A DNA stretch of 64,000 nt, taken from the NCBI RefSeq assembly GCF_013409305.1, contig NZ_JACBZJ010000001.1, positions 3,286,001-3,350,000 on the forward strand, given 5' to 3'. Source of the DNA: Cellulomonas soli. GTDB lineage: Bacteria > Actinomycetota > Actinomycetes > Actinomycetales > Cellulomonadaceae. The stretch's first letter is position 1; each line of letters begins with the position of its first letter. The notes under the pieces are model-generated. The model saw only the letters and a program-made list of their open reading frames with translations. It did no database searches and was not told the origin of the DNA. The translations under genes and the position numbers were made by a program. This document shows positions 1 through 9,393 of this stretch, in pieces.

Positions 1-1994
1 CCGGTGTTGGTGAGCGTGACGGTCGCTGTGACCTCGCCCGTGCTCGGGATCTCCTCGGCGGACAGCCGCAGGTCGCGGTACTCGATCGTGGTGTAGGTCA
101 GACCCTCGCCGAAGACGAACATCGGCTCCTGCGCGAGGTCGGCGTAGCGAGCGCCGTGCTGGCCCCGAACCTGGTTGTAGTGGACAGGTTGCTGGCCGAC
201 GTGGAGCGGGACCGATACAGGCAGTCGGCCCGACGGCTCCGTGATCCCGAGCAGGAGGTCGGCCACCGCACGGCCACCCCGCATCCCCGGATTGAACGCC
301 TCGACGATGGCGCTGGCGCGCGAGGCGGAAGCCGGCAGCACGGAGGGCTTGGAATGCACGAGCACCAGGACCACGGGGGTGCCGGTCTCGACGAGGGCGT
401 CCAGGAGTGCGACTTGCCCGCCCTGGAGCTCGAGCGTCGCAGTCGACTTCCCCTCACCGGTGAGCGCGACCGTGTCGCCGAGCACCGCGACGACGACATC
501 GGCGGCCCGTGCTGCGTCGAGTGCCTCAGCGATGAGTCCGGCATCCGGCGACGCGGGGGAGAAGATCGGTGGCCGAGGCTGCCCGTCGGGGAACGTCGTG
601 CCTTCGGGGTCGGGCACGAGCGTGCCGATCTCGGCACCCCGGGCGTAGCTGATCTGCCAGCCCTCAGGAGCGGTAGCCCGGAGCCCGTCGAGCACGGTCT
701 CCACGAGGTGACGGGGATGGCCCTCAGGCATCCATGGCACCTGTCCCGAGGCTCCGGCCCAGTCCCCGAGCTGGGCGTGCGGATCATCGGCATTCGGACC
801 GACGACGGCGACTCGCTTCGGCGCCTGGTCCTCGGTCGAACCGGCAAGCGGTAGCACGCCGTCGTTGCGCAGCAGCACGAGCGAGCGGCGGGCGACCTCG
901 AGGTTGAGCTCGGCGTGGGAGCTGCAGCCGATCACCTGGGTCTGCCGCGCGGCGTCGGGCGCCCGCGGGTTCTCGAACAACCCGAGCTCGAACTTCAGTC
1001 GCAGGATGCGGCGCACCGCATCGTCGATCTGGTGCTCGCGCAGCCGCCCCTCGGCGACAGCCTGCAGCGCACCCTCGTAGAACTGCGGGGTGGTCATCAC
1101 TAGGTGGTTGCCTGAGTCGACAGCGACGGCGGCGGCCGCCACGTCGTCCTCGCAGACCTTCTGCTCCCACACCATGCGCCCGACGTTGTCCCAGTCCGTC
1201 ACGAGAGTGCCGGTGAACCCCCACTCGCCGCGCAGGACGTCGTCGAGCAGCCAGCGGTTCGCGGTGACCGGGACGCCGTCGATCGCCTGGTAGCCGAGCA
1301 TGAATGTCCGGCAGCCCTCGCGAGCGGCGCGCTCGAACGGCGGCAGGAACCACGAGCGCAGCGCCCGACGACTGAGGTCGGCCTCGCTGGCGTCGCGGCC
1401 GCCCTGCGTCTGGGAATAGCCGGCGAAGTGCTTGGCGCAAGCGAGAACGGCAGTGGGGTCGTCGAGCCCGTCCCCCTGATACCCGCGGATCATGGCCGCC
1501 CCTAGCTCGCCGATGAGGTGCGGGTCCTCACCAAACGTCTCGTCCACGCGACCCCAGCGCAGGTCGCGGGCGATGCACAGCACGGGGGAGAAGGTCCAGT
1601 GCAGCCCGGTCGCCGCAACCTCGATCGCGGTCGCCCGGGCCGCCCGCTCGAGCAGGGCGGGATCCCAGGTGCACGCCATGCCCAGCTGGGTCGGCAGGAT
1701 GGTCGCGCCGGGCCAGAACGAGTGTCCGTGGATCGCATCGTCGGCCGTGAGAAGGGGGATCCTGAGCCGGGTGCGCTGGGTCAGGGCGATGGCGTCGATC
1801 ATGGCCTCGGGTGAGGCGTGCAGGATCGACCCGGCTCCCCGGGACAGCACGATCTCCTTCAGGTCGCCGCGGGCGTCGAGCTGCAGCATCTGCCCGACCT
1901 TCTCCGGCAGGGTCATCCGATCGAGCAGGTCTTCGACCCGCTGCTCGATCGGAAGGGCGGCGTCCAGGTACGGGATTGCCGGGTCGGTGGTCAT
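1..1994 (-). CDS. GH3 beta-glycosidase (C-terminus outside window)
   Basis: Glycoside hydrolase family 3 enzyme, probably a cytoplasmic beta-glucosidase or beta-xylosidase acting on oligosaccharides; no signal peptide is visible. Reading begins MTTDPAIPYLDAALPIEQRV and stays open for about 664 codons to the window edge. The GH3 N-terminal barrel is recognisable (AKHFAGYSQTQGGRD about residue 205, DRMTLPEKVGQM near the start). The nucleophile Asp lies in LVTDWDN at about residue 268, followed by the alpha/beta sandwich domain and the start of a fibronectin-III-like tail (TGEVTATVTLTNTG). The ATG overlaps the stop of the upstream rhamnosidase by 4 bp, so the two are co-transcribed and probably act in sequence on rhamnosylated glucosides. 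Substrate specificity cannot be read from sequence. Confidence 0.93.
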   Translation of the reverse strand, partial: MTTDPAIPYLDAALPIEQRVEDLLDRMTLPEKVGQMLQLDARGDLKEIVLSRGAGSILHASPEAMIDAIALTQRTRLRIPLLTADDAIHGHSFWPGATILPTQLGMACTWDPALLERAARATAIEVAATGLHWTFSPVLCIARDLRWGRVDETFGEDPHLIGELGAAMIRGYQGDGLDDPTAVLACAKHFAGYSQTQGGRDASEADLSRRALRSWFLPPFERAAREGCRTFMLGYQAIDGVPVTANRWLLDDVLRGEWGFTGTLVTDWDNVGRMVWEQKVCEDDVAAAAVAVDSGNHLVMTTPQFYEGALQAVAEGRLREHQIDDAVRRILRLKFELGLFENPRAPDAARQTQVIGCSSHAELNLEVARRSLVLLRNDGVLPLAGSTEDQAPKRVAVVGPNADDPHAQLGDWAGASGQVPWMPEGHPRHLVETVLDGLRATAPEGWQISYARGAEIGTLVPDPEGTTFPDGQPRPPIFSPASPDAGLIAEALDAARAADVVVAVLGDTVALTGEGKSTATLELQGGQVALLDALVETGTPVVLVLVHSKPSVLPASASRASAIVEAFNPGMRGGRAVADLLLGITEPSGRLPVSVPLHVGQQPVHYNQVRGQHGARYADLAQEPMFVFGEGLTYTTIEYRDLRLSAEEIPSTGEVTATVTLTNT

Positions 1995-4786
1995 GCCTGC
2001 TCCTCGAGTCGCCGGTTGAGCTGGGGGATGATCGCGTCGCTGATGCCGACCTCGGCGAGCACGGATGCCAGGCTGCGTTGCGGAACCCATCGTGTGCGTT
2101 GCCGGACTCGGGCCGAGGAGTCGGGTCCGACTGTGTGGGCTGCGGCAAGCAGGGCCTCGTAGGCGCCTGGGCGGTCGATGACAGTCGACAGCGGTGTGGA
2201 CGGCGTCAGAGGGGCGTCAGGACGCGCGATGCTGGGCGCTCGCGTCGTCCACTCGTGCACACCAGATCCGACCTCGATCGCTTCGGTGCTGCCGGGCAGG
2301 AGAACCTGCGCGGTGGTGTTCGCCGGGACCACCGCCTGAACCACGATGTGGTCACCGTCGCGCCGCCATCCGGACTGCGCCCGTCCGTAGCGGGTGTCCA
2401 GCGTGGCGGTGGCGAACTCCAGGCCGTCCAGCGGGACGGGCGCGATCCTCAGGCGCCGGTACCCGGGGGCGGCGGGTGCCAGACCCGCGAGCCGGCGATG
2501 CAACCAGTCGGCCACGGCGCCCGACGCATAGTGGTTGAACGATGTCATGTCGCCGGGGTTCAGCGACCCGTCCTCCAGCAACGAGTCCCAGCGCTCCCAG
2601 ATGGTGGTCGCTCCCATGGTCACCGCGTAGAGCCAGGATGGGTTCTCTGTCTGGAGGAGGAGGCGTTGGGCCGCCGCAACCGCTCCCGAGTCCACCAGGG
2701 CGTCCATGATGAGTGGTGTGCCGATGAAGCCGGTCGGCATCCGGTAGCCGCCGGCTCGCACAAGCTCCAGGAGCCGACGTGCGAGCGCGGTGCGCTGTTC
2801 GGCGCTGGTGACGATGTCCAGCTGCAGGGCCAGGGCATACGCCGTCGGTGAGTCGGACATCATGCGGCCGGCAGGGGTCACGAACTCGGCGCGGAACGCT
2901 GCACGCGCTCGTTCGGCAAGCGCGGCGTACCTGGCGCGGTCATCCTCGTGGTCCAGGGTCGCCGCAGCCTGGGCCACGAGCGTGAGCGACCGGATCATCT
3001 GCGCGGAGGCCACGAGGTCGGGGTCCGTGCGGCCATCCTCCGGATGCTCGGGGGGAGCGACCGGGTCGAGCCAATCGCCGAACTGGAACATGCCCTCCCA
3101 GAGCAGGCGGTCGCCGGTGATTCCGAGCAACGCCTCGACCCACGCACACATGGATGGGTACTGCTCGGCGAGCGCGGCGCGGTCGCCGAACCGTGCGTGC
3201 AGGACGTCCGGGACCACGGTCGCCGCATCGCTCCAACCTGCGACGGGTGCAGCGGGTCCGAGGACCGAGGGCACGACGGTCGGGCACACTCCGCCGTGCG
3301 CGGCCTGCTCTCGAGCAACGTCCCGGAGCCAGGAGGCAAGGAACGCGTCGCAGTCGTAGAGGAACGCAGCGGTGGGACCGAACGCCTGGATGTCGCCGGT
3401 CCAGCCCAGCCGCTCGTCGCGCTGAGGGCAGTCCATGGGGATCGACAGGAAGTTGCCGCGCATGCCCCACACGACGTTCTCGTGCAAGCGGTTGACCAGG
3501 GGGTCAGAGGTCTCGAACCAGCCGGTGCGGCGCATGTCGCTGCCGAGGACGACCGCTTGCACGCAGTCCGGGTCGAACACGCCAGGCCAGCCCTCGATCT
3601 CCGCGTAGCGGAAGCCGTGGAAGGTGAACTCTGGCTCGAGGGTCGCTGGCCCGTCGCCGGCGAGCGCGTACTCATCCGTGGCCGACGCGCGGCGCAGCGG
3701 GCGTGTGGCCAGCTCCCCGTCCTCGAGGACCTCTGCGTGCCGGACCCGGAGCACGTGACCTTCGGGACCGGAGACGGTCAGTCGCAGCCGGCCCACGAGG
3801 TTCTGCCCGAAGTCCAGCAGGACGCGCCCCGCCGCGGAGCGCAGCACCACCCGGACGGGCAGCAGCTCGGTGCGGCGCACCGGCTCTGAGATCGCGGGCT
3901 CGGGGGTCTCGAACGGGCCGTCCACACGCGCGGGTGACCAGTCGGAGTCGTCAAAGCCTGGCCTGCTCCAGCCCGGCAGCTGCTGGCGCGCGTCCCAGGT
4001 CTCGCCCGCGTAGATCCCGCTCGTGCGCAGCGCGCCCCGTGTGGTCGACCGCCAGCCGCTCCCGGTGCGCAGGACCTGACTGGTCCCGTCCTCGAAGGTC
4101 ACGTGCAGGTGGGCGGCGACGCCGGGTGGGCCCCCGTAGAACCGAGTCGCGCCGTCACCGAAGCCGTACCGCTCGGTCCACCAGCCTCCGGCCAGACGGA
4201 TCCCAATCGCGTTGCGTCCCGCATGCAACGAGTCGGTGACATCGACCGCGTCGTGCACGGTCCGGTACTGGTAGCTGGTCCAACCGGGCTTGAGGACCGA
4301 GTCGTCGACGTCGTGACCGTTGACCTGCGCCTGGTAGACCCCGTGCGCGGCTGAGTACAGCACTGCCGACAAGGGCCGGTCTGGGAGGTCGAACTCCGTG
4401 CGCAGGAGCCCAGGGGTGTCGTCTGCGACGATGCCGCCTAGGCCGATTCTCTCTGCACTCCACTCGCCTGCGTCGAGGAACACCGTCCTGAGTTCCACTG
4501 GGGAGCTCCACGGGGTGACCGTGCCGGACTTCGATGTGACGCGGACTTCCAGGCTGTGACGGGCGTGCGGCCGGAGGTCGGCGAATGGCCACGGCACCAT
4601 CGAGGACTCGTCGGAGTCGAGACGAGCGACGCGCGACCCGTCGAGCCTGACCTCGGCGACCGCCTGCATCCACCCCGGCTCGGTGCTGTCCACCTGCCAG
4701 CTGATCACCGGTGCGGGCGACTCGGCGAGTGCCGCGTCACCGCGTCGTCCGACACGCACCTCGGCCACCGTGGCGACTGCCTGCAT
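1991..4786 (-). CDS. GH78 alpha-L-rhamnosidase
   Basis: Alpha-L-rhamnosidase of 931 residues that removes terminal rhamnose from plant glycosides or pectin side chains. It shows an N-terminal fibronectin-like module, the jelly-roll carbohydrate-binding part (about residues 150-330), and the (alpha/alpha)6 barrel with the family signature DCPQRDERLGWTGD at about residues 451-464. The C-terminal beta domain follows (ATTIWERWDSLLEDGSLNPG at about 720). No signal peptide is seen, so it is probably intracellular and dependent on imported glycosides. It is the first gene of a two-gene operon with the GH3 gene (4-bp overlap). A candidate promoter TTGACG-17 bp-TTAGCG lies at 4872-4844 on this strand. 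The gene is divergent from the sugar ABC importer, which suggests shared control. Confidence 0.95.
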   Translation of the reverse strand: MQAVATVAEVRVGRRGDAALAESPAPVISWQVDSTEPGWMQAVAEVRLDGSRVARLDSDESSMVPWPFADLRPHARHSLEVRVTSKSGTVTPWSSPVELRTVFLDAGEWSAERIGLGGIVADDTPGLLRTEFDLPDRPLSAVLYSAAHGVYQAQVNGHDVDDSVLKPGWTSYQYRTVHDAVDVTDSLHAGRNAIGIRLAGGWWTERYGFGDGATRFYGGPPGVAAHLHVTFEDGTSQVLRTGSGWRSTTRGALRTSGIYAGETWDARQQLPGWSRPGFDDSDWSPARVDGPFETPEPAISEPVRRTELLPVRVVLRSAAGRVLLDFGQNLVGRLRLTVSGPEGHVLRVRHAEVLEDGELATRPLRRASATDEYALAGDGPATLEPEFTFHGFRYAEIEGWPGVFDPDCVQAVVLGSDMRRTGWFETSDPLVNRLHENVVWGMRGNFLSIPMDCPQRDERLGWTGDIQAFGPTAAFLYDCDAFLASWLRDVAREQAAHGGVCPTVVPSVLGPAAPVAGWSDAATVVPDVLHARFGDRAALAEQYPSMCAWVEALLGITGDRLLWEGMFQFGDWLDPVAPPEHPEDGRTDPDLVASAQMIRSLTLVAQAAATLDHEDDRARYAALAERARAAFRAEFVTPAGRMMSDSPTAYALALQLDIVTSAEQRTALARRLLELVRAGGYRMPTGFIGTPLIMDALVDSGAVAAAQRLLLQTENPSWLYAVTMGATTIWERWDSLLEDGSLNPGDMTSFNHYASGAVADWLHRRLAGLAPAAPGYRRLRIAPVPLDGLEFATATLDTRYGRAQSGWRRDGDHIVVQAVVPANTTAQVLLPGSTEAIEVGSGVHEWTTRAPSIARPDAPLTPSTPLSTVIDRPGAYEALLAAAHTVGPDSSARVRQRTRWVPQRSLASVLAEVGISDAIIPQLNRRLEEQA

Positions 4787-5134
4787 CGTGAACTCCCGCG
4801 TTCGTCGACCTGCACTCCCGACGGTGGGATGCAGCGGCGGTCACGCTAACCGCCGACGAGAGCAAGCGTCAACCGGTCTACATCGCTGTCGATCTCGCGG
4901 GCAAGGGTGTCTGATCCCTGATCCGGGCCCTCACCTGGCGCGATACGGCTGGTCACGTTCCCATGGCTTCGAAACGATTCAACGAGTTCGTGTGGATCGG
5001 TTGACACCGCGCGTCGAGGCGTCCTACCTTCGAATCCGGCCACCCGTCGACACAAGCCGCGTCGCAGGTGACCCAGACAGTCGTCGGGGCGCGAAGGCGC
5101 CCGACGTGCCCCAGAAGTCCAATGGAGGACCTCG
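4787..5134. promoter_or_regulatory. Divergent control region between rhamnosidase and ABC importer
   Basis: This 348-bp gap holds no gene. On the minus strand TTGACG (4867-4872) and TTAGCG (4844-4849) are 17 bp apart and fit a promoter for the GH78-GH3 pair. On the plus strand TTGACA (5001-5006) and TACCTT (5025-5030) are 18 bp apart and fit a promoter for the importer. An imperfect palindrome TCGAAACGATTCAA (4969-4982, 10 of 14 positions symmetric, central CG) lies just upstream of the plus-strand -35 box and looks like a LacI-family operator. Promoter assignments are by pattern only. Confidence 0.55.
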
Positions 5135-6412
5135 ATGAGAAAGAGATTCGCGGCAACATCACTCGTGGCGGTCTCGGCGCTCGCCCTGTCGCTGACGGCG
5201 TGCTCCACCGATTCCGACAGCGACAACTCGTCGGATGGAGGCGACGGCACGACCCTCACGTGGTCCGGCTGGGCCGGCGACGAGGTGGCACAGGCGCTGA
5301 TCGACCAGTTCGAGGCCGACAACCCCGGCGTCACGGTGAACCACACCGGGCTGCCGTGGCCGGACATCTTGACCCAGGTCAGCACCGAGCTTGTCTCGGG
5401 CACGGCGTCGGACATCGTGACGGTCTTCCCCGGCAACGGGAACCCGATCACCGTGGACACGCTCGCCCCCGGCGGCTACCTGGAGGACCTGACGTCGCAG
5501 GGCTGGACGGGCGCCTTCAACGAGGCCAACAAGGGCGTCATGGGCATCGACGGCAAGATCTACATGGGTGCCAACAATGTGACGATCCTGCCGGCGATCT
5601 ACAACACCGCGGCGCTCGAGGCGCTCGGGGTCGCGGCGCCGACGACGTACAGCGAGGTGCTGGACCTCTGCACCGCCGCCAGCGCGCAGGGAAAGGTCGC
5701 CTACGCCCTGGGCGGTCTCGCGGGCGGCAACTACCCGTACCTCGTCTACGCTCTCGTGTCGACCCTCGTGTATGGGCCGAACCCGGACTTCGCCGACCAG
5801 CAGACGGCCGGTGACGCGACGTTCAGCGACTCCGAGTGGACGACCGCGCTGAGCAAGCTGGTCGAGATGCAGGACGCCGGCTGCTTCACCGCCGACACCC
5901 TCGGCACCGCGCTCGAGGCTGCGCAGGAGCAGGTTGCCAAGGGAGACGCCGTCGGCGGCGTGTTCGTGAGCAACCAGATCGGCGACATCGAGCGGTTCGC
6001 CGCCGAGGGTACGACGTTCGAGACCGCCGCCTTCCCCGCCACGGACGACGCCTCGGCGACGATCCTGCCCGTCGGTCTCGGTGCCGGCTACGGCATCAAC
6101 GCCAACTCGAAGAACAAGGAGCTCGCCCAGAAGTTCCTCGACTTCTACTTCTCCGCCGAGGGCATGCAGATCGCCATCGACACGGGGTCGATCTTCCCGA
6201 GCCAGCCGGTCGATGGCTTCGAGCCCACGCCGACGCTCGCGGGGGTCTCCGACCAGGTCCAGAGTGACGACACGGCGGCGTTCCCCGACCAGTCGTGGCC
6301 GAACGCCGAAGTGAACCAGGTGTTCCAGGACGAGGTGCAGAAGGTCCTCGGTGGACAGACCTCGATCGAGGACGCGCTGGCGAAGATGGACGCCGCGTTC
6401 GGCGCGAAGTAG
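5135..6412 (+). CDS. Sugar ABC transporter substrate-binding lipoprotein
   Basis: Extracellular solute-binding protein of the family-1 (MalE-like) fold, 425 residues, which delivers a sugar or oligosaccharide to the two permeases downstream. The N-terminus is a lipoprotein signal ending in LTAC with the lipid-modified Cys at residue 23, followed by a Ser/Asp-rich linker. The mature part starts TTLTWSGWAGDEVAQALIDQF, typical of CUT1 binding proteins. GGAGG sits 7 bp before the ATG. A perfect 13-bp stem hairpin follows the gene, as often seen where a binding protein is made in excess over its permeases. Divergent rhamnosidase and GH3 genes suggest the ligand is a rhamnose-containing glycoside (inference). 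Confidence 0.95.
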   Translation: MRKRFAATSLVAVSALALSLTACSTDSDSDNSSDGGDGTTLTWSGWAGDEVAQALIDQFEADNPGVTVNHTGLPWPDILTQVSTELVSGTASDIVTVFPGNGNPITVDTLAPGGYLEDLTSQGWTGAFNEANKGVMGIDGKIYMGANNVTILPAIYNTAALEALGVAAPTTYSEVLDLCTAASAQGKVAYALGGLAGGNYPYLVYALVSTLVYGPNPDFADQQTAGDATFSDSEWTTALSKLVEMQDAGCFTADTLGTALEAAQEQVAKGDAVGGVFVSNQIGDIERFAAEGTTFETAAFPATDDASATILPVGLGAGYGINANSKNKELAQKFLDFYFSAEGMQIAIDTGSIFPSQPVDGFEPTPTLAGVSDQVQSDDTAAFPDQSWPNAEVNQVFQDEVQKVLGGQTSIEDALAKMDAAFGAK

Positions 6413-6432
6413 GAACTCGCATTGCCCCGGGG

Positions 6433-6468
6433 GCGGTGCGGTGCCGAGATCGCCAGGCACCGCACCGC
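6433..6468 (+). other. Intergenic hairpin after binding-protein gene
   Basis: GCGGTGCGGTGCC (6433-6445) and GGCACCGCACCGC (6456-6468) form a perfect 13-bp stem with a 10-base loop and no T run. It lies between the binding protein and the first permease. It may be a partial attenuator or a 3' stabiliser that raises binding-protein mRNA relative to the permeases. Confidence 0.6.
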
Positions 6469-6510
6469 GCCCCGACCTGCCCGAGGCCGATAGACAGAGG
6501 AGTCGTCACC

Positions 6511-7419
6511 ATGGCCGCAAGAACCCTGACGCCGGGGCCGTCCCGACGCCGGCGCCGCAACCGGGTCAGTTCGGTGTGGTGGTTCGTCCTCCCGGCGGCC
6601 GCCTTCTACATCTTCGCCGTGATCGTGCCGAGCGTGCGGGGCGCCAGTTTCGCGTTCACCGACTGGAACGGCATCTCCCCGACGAAGAACTGGGTCGGCC
6701 TCGAGCAGTTCCAGACCATCTTCAGCGACCCCTACGGCTCGGTCGCGATCCGCAACACGCTGCTCATCGCGGTCGCCGTCACGATCATCCAGAACGTGAT
6801 CGGCCTGCTCATCGCTCTCGGAGTGAACTCGCGGATCAAGTCGCGGGGCATCCTCCGGGTGCTCATCTTCGCGCCCGTGGTCGTGACCTCGATCGCCGTC
6901 GGGTTCCTCTGGAAGAACCTCTTCGCCCCTGACGGCGGGATCAACGAGATCCTCCGCGCGGTCGGCCTGGACGGCCTCGCGCAGAACTGGCTCGGTGACG
7001 CGGACATCGCGATCTGGGCGATCATCGTCGTGGTCATCTGGCAGTTCTCCGGCTACTCGATGGTGATCTTCCTCGCCGGTCTGCAGGGCGTCCCCGAGGA
7101 GGTGCTTGAGGCCGCGGCGCTGGACGGTGCGGGCCCTGTCCGCCGCTTCTGGTCCGTGGTCCGCCCGATGCTCGCCCCCGCGATCACCATCAACCTGATG
7201 CTGTCGATCATCGGTGGCTTCAAACTCTTCGACCAGGTGTTCGCGATGACCAAGGGCGGGCCGGGCGGCGCGACCAACACCATCTCCACGCTCATCTACC
7301 AGAACGCGTTCCAGCTCGGGAAGTTCGGGTACGGGGCGGCGCTGGCGGTGCTGCTGACGATCCTCGTGGCCATCGCCGCGTCCATTCAGTACCGACTTCT
7401 CTCGAAGCAGGAGGGCTGA
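6511..7419 (+). CDS. Sugar ABC transporter permease (MalF type)
   Basis: Inner-membrane permease of a CUT1-type sugar importer, 302 residues with about six transmembrane helices. The cytoplasmic EAA loop that docks the ATPase reads EAAALDGAGPVRRFWSVV at about residue 203. The ATG at 6511 is chosen because GAGGAG lies just upstream and the arginine-rich N-terminus before the first helix is usual for the family; a longer reading from 6295 would overlap the hairpin and the binding-protein gene. No ATPase gene is nearby, so a shared MsiK-type ATPase encoded elsewhere probably powers the system, as is common in actinobacteria. Confidence 0.95.
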   Translation: MAARTLTPGPSRRRRRNRVSSVWWFVLPAAAFYIFAVIVPSVRGASFAFTDWNGISPTKNWVGLEQFQTIFSDPYGSVAIRNTLLIAVAVTIIQNVIGLLIALGVNSRIKSRGILRVLIFAPVVVTSIAVGFLWKNLFAPDGGINEILRAVGLDGLAQNWLGDADIAIWAIIVVVIWQFSGYSMVIFLAGLQGVPEEVLEAAALDGAGPVRRFWSVVRPMLAPAITINLMLSIIGGFKLFDQVFAMTKGGPGGATNTISTLIYQNAFQLGKFGYGAALAVLLTILVAIAASIQYRLLSKQEG

Positions 7420-7420
7420 C

Positions 7421-8242
7421 ATGCACCGCTACACTTGGCGGACCGGCGTGCTCGAAGCCGTCATGATCCTCGTCGGCGCGATCTTCATGTTCCCGCTGTA
7501 CATCCTGGTTACCTTGGCGTTCAAGGCACCTGGTGACCAGACCAACAAGTTGCTGCCGACGGTCGACCCGACGTTCGACAACTTCACGCAAGCATGGCAG
7601 TCCGGCGCCCTCGGCGGAGCGCTCATGAACAGCGCCCTAGTCACGATCGTGTCTGTCACGGCGATCGTGCTGTTCTCGGCCGCAGCGGCGTACCCCTTGT
7701 CGCGTGTCGGGGCGCACTGGTCGAAGTTCACGTACTTCGGCTTCCTGGCCGGCCTGCTGCTCCCGGCCCAGCTCGCGCTGCTGCCGCTCTACCAGACGAT
7801 GCGCGACCTCGGTCTGCTAGGCAGTCTGTGGAGTGTCATCATCGTGAGCGTGGGCAGTTCGATGCCCTTCTCAGTCTTCCTCTACTGCGGGTTCCTGCGC
7901 GCCCTGCCGCCGGACTACGAGGAGGCGGCCTCGCTCGACGGCGCCAGTGCGTTCCGGGCGTTCTGGTCGATCGTGTTCCCGCTGGTCCGGCCGATCACCG
8001 GCACGGTCATCATCCTGAACGCCGTGGCGATCTGGAACGAGTTCCTCACCCCGCTGCTGTACCTGTCGAACTCCAGCCACAAGACGATTACCGTCGCGAT
8101 CAACGGCTTCGTCGGGCAGTACGGGGCCCAATGGAACCTGATCTTCGCCGGCATCCTCATCAGCATCCTGCCAATCCTGCTGGCGTACTTCCTGCTGCAG
8201 AAGTACATCGTCCAGGGCTTCGCCAGCGGACTGAAGGGCTGA
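7421..8242 (+). CDS. Sugar ABC transporter permease (MalG type)
   Basis: Second permease of the importer, 273 residues, six predicted helices, belonging to the MalG-like half of CUT1 transporters. The EAA loop is EEAASLDGASAFRAFWSIVF at about residues 166-185. It begins 1 bp after the stop of the first permease, so translation is probably coupled. With the lipoprotein and the first permease it completes the membrane part of the importer. The ATPase is missing from the operon. Confidence 0.95.
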   Translation: MHRYTWRTGVLEAVMILVGAIFMFPLYILVTLAFKAPGDQTNKLLPTVDPTFDNFTQAWQSGALGGALMNSALVTIVSVTAIVLFSAAAAYPLSRVGAHWSKFTYFGFLAGLLLPAQLALLPLYQTMRDLGLLGSLWSVIIVSVGSSMPFSVFLYCGFLRALPPDYEEAASLDGASAFRAFWSIVFPLVRPITGTVIILNAVAIWNEFLTPLLYLSNSSHKTITVAINGFVGQYGAQWNLIFAGILISILPILLAYFLLQKYIVQGFASGLKG

Positions 8243-8466
8243 GCGGCCCAGGGCCCACGATGTCGCGTCTCACGCTCTCGGACCGTGAGGCGCGGCTGGG
8301 CCGCGAGGTCGCAAGGTGGCGTTAGGAAGACGTCCGCTTCGACGCCGACGTGCCCCGGCCCGGCGCCCCGCAGTGTGTGCACGGCGCATCGTGGAGCCCG
8401 GCGCGCCGCCCGAGCGGCGCCGCTCGCGATGACCTGTACCCGTCGTCCTCGTCAAGGCAGGGAGAG

Positions 8467-9393
8467 ATGAACCAGAGCTCGGACTCCGTCGATGCACAAC
8501 TACAGGGGAACGACATGACTGGCCGTGTCGGTCCCTCCCCGCGGCCGGAAGAGCCGCTGATCGCCGCTGACACGGTCGATGGGCCCGCGGGCCCCGTGCC
8601 CGTCCGCGTCTACACCCCGGCCGAACCCTCAGGCGTCGGGTTCGTGTGGGCGCACGGTGGCGGCTTCACGTGGGGTGACCTCGACATGCCTGAAGCTCAC
8701 GACGTTGCCTGCGGACTCGCGCGGCGTGGCATCGCGGTCGTGTCGGTCGACTACCACCGGGCGCCGGTCGCAGGCCTCTGGCTCGACTCAGGAGTTCGTC
8801 CGCGGCCGGGCGTGCACGCTCCCATCCCGGCGCTGGACGTGCAGGCCGCCTACGTGTGGGCGGTCTCGCGAGTCCCAGGAGTGGACGTGTGGGCCCTGGG
8901 CGGGGCGAGCGCGGGTGGCAACCTCGCTGCCTCGACAGCGCTGCGCCTCGGCCTCGACGGGGGTCTTCGCCCGGCGCTGGTCGTGCTCGCCTACCCGACG
9001 TTGCATGCCGTGCAACCGGAGCCCTCCGCGGAGCTCCGAGCCGTACTCGCGAGTGATCCCGAGAGCAACGAGTTCGACGCGGCCCGGTCTGCCGCGATGT
9101 ACGCCAACTACGTCGGAGACGGGGAGGCTGACGTCTTCGCGGCCCCGGGCATGGCGGGGGCGGATGAACTACGCAGCTTCCCTCCGACGCTCGTGCTCAA
9201 CAGCGAGGCCGACGCGCTTCGGGCGTCGGGCGAGGCCTTCGCGGCTGCGCTCTCGGACGCGGGCGTCGCCGTCGAGCTCGCCATGGAGGCGGGCGCGCGG
9301 CACGGGCACCTCAGTCGCCCGGAGGAGGCCGCGTGGACGCGGTCGCTCAAGCTCATCGCCCGTCGGCTGCTCGCGCTCACGCGCGAAGCTTGA
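8467..9393 (+). CDS. Alpha/beta-hydrolase (HSL-family esterase)
   Basis: Esterase or deacetylase of the hormone-sensitive-lipase (alpha/beta hydrolase fold-3) family, 308 residues. The oxyanion motif HGGG is at residues 63-66, the nucleophile Ser at about 148 in GGASAGGN, the acid in NSEADALR at about 245, and the His in ARHGHL at about 280. A likely role beside a glycoside importer is removing acyl groups from sugars or plant glycosides (inference). The ATG at 8467 follows a purine-rich GGGAGAG; ATG 8515 is an alternative. The 224-bp gap before it holds only a 21-codon open frame and no clear promoter. Confidence 0.85.
   Translation: MNQSSDSVDAQLQGNDMTGRVGPSPRPEEPLIAADTVDGPAGPVPVRVYTPAEPSGVGFVWAHGGGFTWGDLDMPEAHDVACGLARRGIAVVSVDYHRAPVAGLWLDSGVRPRPGVHAPIPALDVQAAYVWAVSRVPGVDVWALGGASAGGNLAASTALRLGLDGGLRPALVVLAYPTLHAVQPEPSAELRAVLASDPESNEFDAARSAAMYANYVGDGEADVFAAPGMAGADELRSFPPTLVLNSEADALRASGEAFAAALSDAGVAVELAMEAGARHGHLSRPEEAAWTRSLKLIARRLLALTREA

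Noticed and set aside
98..1440. Long open frames inside the first GH3 gene in other frames and on the other strand
   Set aside because: Their translations are Arg/Pro/Ser-rich without family motifs; the minus-strand frame from 1994 gives a continuous GH3 enzyme.
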